This document shows, one piece after another, positions 44,465 through 48,395 of a stretch of 48,395 nucleotides of DNA. The position numbers were made by a program, and so were the translations under genes. The DNA is taken from NCBI GenBank assembly GCA_017622505.1, contig JAGAQZ010000001.1, positions 1 through 48,395 of the forward strand. The letters run 5' to 3'. The notes under the pieces are model-generated. The model was not told where the DNA came from and did no database searches. It saw nothing but the letters and a program-made list of their open reading frames with translations. The stretch's first letter is position 1, and the number at the start of each line of letters is the position of its first letter. The stretch comes from Lachnospiraceae bacterium. Lineage in GTDB: Bacteria > Bacillota > Clostridia > Lachnospirales > Lachnospiraceae.

Positions 44465-46081
44465 ATGAAAAAAATTCTATTCGTAACAATGATGATAATG
44501 TGTGCAGGATTGACAGCTTGCGAAAGTGCGGACACTGCAGATGCGAATATTCAGGGGAGAAAAGGATATGAATTCTGTGTCGATGCGGAAAACAGGCTTG
44601 GAGATATGGGCGAAAACTTCTATACGGAACTTGCTGAGAAAGAGAAAGAAGAGGCTGAAGCCGTGAGCGTTGACGAAGATTCAATCGAGAACTTTGAAGA
44701 AGAACCCATTGAATGGAATGGGGAACGGGCGGAAGTTATCACAGAGCGCCTGTATCGTATCAGTCAAAGCAATGCGTTTGTGATTGATTTTGAGCCTGCA
44801 GGAAGTGAATGGATCAATGGCTTGGCTATTACAAATCCGCCCCAGTATCAGAAGATCATAATCAGGGCAAAGGAAAACGAAATTGAATTAAACGGATATT
44901 ACATAGAACCGACGGAAGCTTTTTTATTACAGACTGCTGAGGGATATTTTTTACTTCTGGAAACCGATGAAAGATTGGATACGGACGAACAGCTATGGCT
45001 TTTTCAAATGAAAGACGGGCATGTCGTGCAGTGCGGTGAACCGATGCAGGCTAAGCTTGACGATGATGAGGCGTGGCGTTGGAGAGCGGATCATATTAAA
45101 TGCAGTGAGATTGTAAATATAACAGACCGAATGACGGAGAGGGAGTACGCAAGCAGCGCAATCGATTTCATCTATCAGCGTAAGTATTATAAAATTGCCA
45201 ACGGTCAGTTGACGGCGGTGGAAGAACTTGCCGAAACGGAGATAATTGAAACCGATTTACATACCTACAAAGCAACCATGTATCGCAATACGGAGACAGA
45301 GAGAATTATACGTTGGGAAGTGGAAGTTTATAACGGCGATGAATTATTCCAAACCATTTACTATGACCACGATGAAAATGTAGGTTGCATTCCCGACTTA
45401 AATAAATTGATTTGGGAAGAAGATGTTAATTTCGATGGTACGAAGGATATCTTAGTTTGGCAGGGGCATTACGGTACGCATGGTGATTTGGCTTACCGCT
45501 GTTATCTTGCAAACGGATATGGTGGCTTGTATGAATTTTGTCCGGAGTTTCAAGAGATTCCAAATCCCAAGGTGGATAAGGAACAGAAACTGATTTGCGG
45601 ATGGAACCGAAGCGGTGGGACCTATGATGATACTTTTTATCGTTATGATGGTAATACCTTTGTGCTTACACGGCGTGATATGTATGTGTGGGATGATGCA
45701 AGTGAGAAGCATTTGTTGGTGTGTTCATTGGATGCGGATGTGGTGGTATATACCGAGACTGATTATGCATTGGCCGGGACTTATGAAGGAACAAGCGGTC
45801 GGGAATATAGTATTAGCATCTATACTAGTATGGACGGAGTAGGAGAATGCAGAGATATCGGTAATATTGCAGATATTACTTCGGCTGATGAAGATGCTGT
45901 AAGAAATCAAGGATTACTTTATAAAATCAGTAAAGGGCAATATTGCGTGTTTGATTATTTTTCATCGACAGTTTGTTACCTGTATGCGCAGGTGCAGAAT
46001 GGCGTCTGGACCATTGAAATCAAAGACCGGGACGGAAACGTACTGGATACTTTGACACAGACCGAACATTATGAGTATTAA
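44465..46081 (+). CDS. Lipoprotein with VCBS/FG-GAP-like motif, member 1
   Basis: The 538-residue protein has a short signal with lipobox LTAC (Cys19), then a charged spacer, so it should be anchored outside the membrane. I recognise no enzyme domain. From about residue 300, an EEDVNFDGTKDILV segment fits the calcium-binding-like NxDGxxD motif seen in VCBS/FG-GAP and XAC2610-type repeats, followed by aromatic-rich beta strands. The following gene encodes a related protein with the same motif and similar flanks, so the two are paralogues. AAAGGGAG precedes ATG 44465. The role is unknown; surface binding or sensing is a guess. Confidence 0.85.
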   Translation: MKKILFVTMMIMCAGLTACESADTADANIQGRKGYEFCVDAENRLGDMGENFYTELAEKEKEEAEAVSVDEDSIENFEEEPIEWNGERAEVITERLYRISQSNAFVIDFEPAGSEWINGLAITNPPQYQKIIIRAKENEIELNGYYIEPTEAFLLQTAEGYFLLLETDERLDTDEQLWLFQMKDGHVVQCGEPMQAKLDDDEAWRWRADHIKCSEIVNITDRMTEREYASSAIDFIYQRKYYKIANGQLTAVEELAETEIIETDLHTYKATMYRNTETERIIRWEVEVYNGDELFQTIYYDHDENVGCIPDLNKLIWEEDVNFDGTKDILVWQGHYGTHGDLAYRCYLANGYGGLYEFCPEFQEIPNPKVDKEQKLICGWNRSGGTYDDTFYRYDGNTFVLTRRDMYVWDDASEKHLLVCSLDADVVVYTETDYALAGTYEGTSGREYSISIYTSMDGVGECRDIGNIADITSADEDAVRNQGLLYKISKGQYCVFDYFSSTVCYLYAQVQNGVWTIEIKDRDGNVLDTLTQTEHYEY

Positions 46082-46171
46082 GTAAGAAAAGTTTTATAAA
46101 AAGTGTATATTAGAGATTCGTAAGATACAGGCATATAGTTTGTAATTGTGCAATTTAGGGGAATTTATTTT

Positions 46172-48181
46172 ATGAAGAAAATAGTATTTATCTGGATGAT
46201 AATGATGTGTATGCTGGTAGTGGGATGTACTGCGACTACTGAAGGAGAAAAGGCAGAAGAAACAGTTAAATTAACCGAAGTGGGAGAGATAGGAGCTTCC
46301 TGGTATGCAGAGTCTCAATTTTATAAGGATTTCAGTGAGTTAGTGGTAGGCGAGAAGTTCCCGCTAAAAGATGGCAGATTTGTGCAGGTGACAGACGAGA
46401 AGATTGTAACGGATCGTGCAGAATTTAATTTCTCGGAACGTTTCGGCGAGTTGGATTCTAAAATCTATCTTTTTTATCCTTCTGATGAGAAATGGTATGT
46501 ATTGTTTGAAACCTGGGCACCAAGCTATTTGCATTGTCTTCTGTTGTTCGAGGTTTGCGGGGATGAGATTGTACTGTGCCAGAGAATGGAAGGCGCCTAT
46601 ATCGGGTCTGTACAGAGTTCTTCACAGATTCAGATTATGGGAGAATTTTACGGACTCGGACGTACAAGAAAGTGCGATAGTGCGGAAGGAATATATTGTA
46701 TTGATTCAGAGTCAGAAACTTTGGTGTTGGCAGAGGGTGAATGGCTGTATTTGGAAGAAGATGGTTTTAGGACCATAAAAGGGGAAGAACTTCCGGTTAT
46801 CATTAACGGAAGAGAAACCACGTTGCCTGTAGGAACGAAAATCCGCTTTGTGCAGACCGATTTAAACGGTACTTACTGGATTTTACTGGAGGATACCAGT
46901 GAAAAAGCGATTTTAGCTTACGAAACGGATGAAAAGGGAAGATATTATATTGGCGGAAAGTCGGCAGGGCTTTATTTTAAATATGGCGTGTATGTTGATG
47001 AATATACCAAAGATATGCTTGAAATAGACAGTGCGATAGCACAACTTGAAGAGGGCAGCGAAATTGTATACCGTGAATATACAATACAGGGTGAAAAGTA
47101 CGATTATCAAATTGAAGCTTTATATGATGTAGAGTCGGAAGAAGAGTCGGGCTGGATGATTTCAATTTATGACGGCGATACCCTGATACAGACAATTCAT
47201 CAGGAATTTGAATATTCCATGTGGGTTCACGCAGAGGAGCATATTTATGAAGCAGACGTGAACTTTGACGGAAGAATGGATTTAATTGTACGTAACGGCT
47301 TAGAGGATGTGGGCGGTAATTTCCACAGTAACTGTTATATTGGCAATGCAGACGGTACTTTTACGGAATGTGAATCTTTTTTAAGTATTAAATCACCATG
47401 GATTGATGAAGCGAATCAGGCAGTCTGCGATTACAATCCCGGCGAGACCTATCACATTGAGCAGGTTTATCAATATGACGGAAAAGAGTTTGTAATCGTT
47501 AAGACGAATCATTACTATAAGGATCCGGATACGCAGGAATGGATATTCAAAGAGAGCCATTCGATAGAAGATTGTATTACATTTGAGCATTTGTCTTCTG
47601 TAGAAGGTTTGTCAGAGGAAGACCGTGTGGAGTTACAGCGGTTTGCACCTATTTTTGATGATAAAACCAAGATTCACTTGTGGACACAGGATGATAAGGA
47701 AGAAGGTATGTTCTCGTTGCATCAGATTCCCAGCTTTTATGGGGATGAAATTCCGGGCTTTATGGATATGTATGATTACACTATCGTGGATGTGACGGCG
47801 GACGGCAAGAAGGACTTAATTATGCGGTTTGACGATATCGGTGGCAGTGTATTTGTGGTTTGCGAGAAGAACGGCGAATATTATATGTCTTACAATTCCT
47901 GGCGCCAGATGCAGTTCGTATATGAGAACGGTTTGCATATGGGTAGTGGCGGTGCCGGAAATTATGTGTATAGTCAGTTATATTTTGAAAACGGAGCGTT
48001 TCGTGAAGATTACATTGCAATTCATGATTCGGATACTGTATATGTGGGAAATGATGAATATGAAGTGTTATTTGAAGGTTATATAAACGAGCACGAGGTA
48101 TCCATGGAAGAATTTGCCGAATGGGAAGCTGCGAATATTGGTAATGAAGTGCATTGGTATGAAGTGACGATGGACGATTAA
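46172..48181 (+). CDS. Lipoprotein with VCBS/FG-GAP-like motifs, member 2
   Basis: The 669-residue protein has a lipobox LVVGC (Cys19) after a hydrophobic signal. The middle part aligns by eye with member 1: an EADVNFDGRMDLIV motif, then CYIGNADGTF and a YQYDGKEF stretch like YRYDGNTF in member 1. A further motif, DVTADGKKDLIM, appears near residue 545, so this copy is longer by a C-terminal unit. I choose ATG 46172 (AGGGGA lies 9-14 bases upstream) rather than the GTG at 46148. The 90-base gap from member 1 has no clear terminator, so they are probably co-transcribed. Function not recognised. Confidence 0.85.
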   Translation: MKKIVFIWMIMMCMLVVGCTATTEGEKAEETVKLTEVGEIGASWYAESQFYKDFSELVVGEKFPLKDGRFVQVTDEKIVTDRAEFNFSERFGELDSKIYLFYPSDEKWYVLFETWAPSYLHCLLLFEVCGDEIVLCQRMEGAYIGSVQSSSQIQIMGEFYGLGRTRKCDSAEGIYCIDSESETLVLAEGEWLYLEEDGFRTIKGEELPVIINGRETTLPVGTKIRFVQTDLNGTYWILLEDTSEKAILAYETDEKGRYYIGGKSAGLYFKYGVYVDEYTKDMLEIDSAIAQLEEGSEIVYREYTIQGEKYDYQIEALYDVESEEESGWMISIYDGDTLIQTIHQEFEYSMWVHAEEHIYEADVNFDGRMDLIVRNGLEDVGGNFHSNCYIGNADGTFTECESFLSIKSPWIDEANQAVCDYNPGETYHIEQVYQYDGKEFVIVKTNHYYKDPDTQEWIFKESHSIEDCITFEHLSSVEGLSEEDRVELQRFAPIFDDKTKIHLWTQDDKEEGMFSLHQIPSFYGDEIPGFMDMYDYTIVDVTADGKKDLIMRFDDIGGSVFVVCEKNGEYYMSYNSWRQMQFVYENGLHMGSGGAGNYVYSQLYFENGAFREDYIAIHDSDTVYVGNDEYEVLFEGYINEHEVSMEEFAEWEAANIGNEVHWYEVTMDD

Positions 48182-48220
48182 ACGGACTGAAAGAGAGCAA
48201 AAGATACGAGGAAAAGTTGT

Positions 48221-48395
48221 ATGAAGAGCAGAAGAAAAGTGCAGATGATATGCGTATGTATGGCTATGTTGACCTTGGTCGGCTGTACAGCCGGCGGACA
48301 AGCGGAGGCAGAACCGATGAATGTGATTCCTTTGGCAGAACTTGATGGGGAAGGTGTGGCTGATTGGAATTTGGATTCTTCAGAAGAAGATAACA
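48221..48395 (+). CDS. Lipoprotein, third tandem member, N-terminal part (cut by window end)
   Basis: ATG 48221 opens a frame that runs out of the window after 58 residues. It begins MKSRRKVQMICVCMAMLTLV followed at once by GC, a basic signal ending in lipobox LVGC (Cys20), then a Gly/Ala/Glu-rich spacer. ACGAGGAAAAG precedes it. It lies 39 bases after member 2 and has the same signal layout, so it is probably another member of the lipoprotein run; the part that would show the NFDG motif is not in view. Confidence 0.8.
   Translation, partial: MKSRRKVQMICVCMAMLTLVGCTAGGQAEAEPMNVIPLAELDGEGVADWNLDSSEEDN

Noticed and set aside
1-48395. CRISPR arrays, insertion sequences, prophage, tRNA or rRNA genes
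   Set aside because: No repeated spacers, transposase motifs, phage structural genes or tRNA-like cloverleaf sequences were seen by eye.

Overview
The window looks like a chromosomal segment from an anaerobic, moderately low-GC Gram-positive bacterium of the Clostridia, most likely a Lachnospiraceae relative. Reasons: strong AGGAGG-type ribosome binding sites, T-box control, a six-cysteine SCIFF peptide with its radical-SAM maturase beside a fused SecDF, a PP2C/PASTA-kinase/RsgA cluster, and a YrzE-like (TIGR04086-type) membrane protein. The order of housekeeping genes is ordinary for Firmicutes. I see no phage, insertion sequence, CRISPR array, tRNA or rRNA gene.

Layout. 1-151 is the 3' end of an MmcQ/YjbR-like gene. 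230-546 is a complete promoter plus T-box leader ahead of an unusual ACT-ACT-metallo-beta-lactamase protein; hisS and aspS follow. 5.6-8.5 kb holds a phosphopantetheinyl transferase, an EAL protein with a ruined GGDEF domain, and a signal-less amidase. 8.6-10.9 kb (minus strand) is a GH9 cellulase lipoprotein whose promoter overlaps a palindrome. 11.1-15.3 kb holds a YhaO/YhaN-like nuclease-ATPase pair and a sirtuin-fold protein whose catalytic His is Gln. 15.5-19.1 kb holds a MATE exporter, a CBS/CorC membrane protein (minus strand) and a small membrane protein.

19.2-23.6 kb is a two-gene signalling operon: a membrane hybrid kinase (HisKA-HATPase-REC-HPt) followed by a 7TM-like HD-GYP-REC protein. 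23.6-27.9 kb is the SCIFF locus (scfA, terminator, 10-codon micro-ORF, scfB, secDF). 28-42.7 kb is a long co-directional run: recJ, murE, priA, def, fmt, rsmB, rlmN, PP2C phosphatase, PASTA kinase, rsgA, rpe and a GtrA-family gene. It links replication restart, peptidoglycan precursor synthesis, formyl-methionine metabolism, ribosome maturation and Ser/Thr phosphorylation. ychF follows. From 44.3 kb to the end, a strong promoter in A-tract DNA drives a tandem family of at least three lipoproteins, two of them large with NFDG..D (VCBS/FG-GAP-like) motifs; the third is cut by the window edge.

Most interesting points: (1) the T-box reads as isoleucine-type by two independent features, ATC specifier and TGGT acceptor bulge, although hisS and aspS lie downstream, which suggests the ACT-ACT-MBL protein belongs to isoleucine physiology; (2) the Gln-for-His sirtuin next to a membrane-anchored YhaN-like ATPase; (3) the micro-ORF and terminator between scfA and scfB; (4) the kinase to HD-GYP-REC phosphorelay; (5) the tandem lipoprotein array. 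All functional calls rest on reading motifs by eye; no database search was run.
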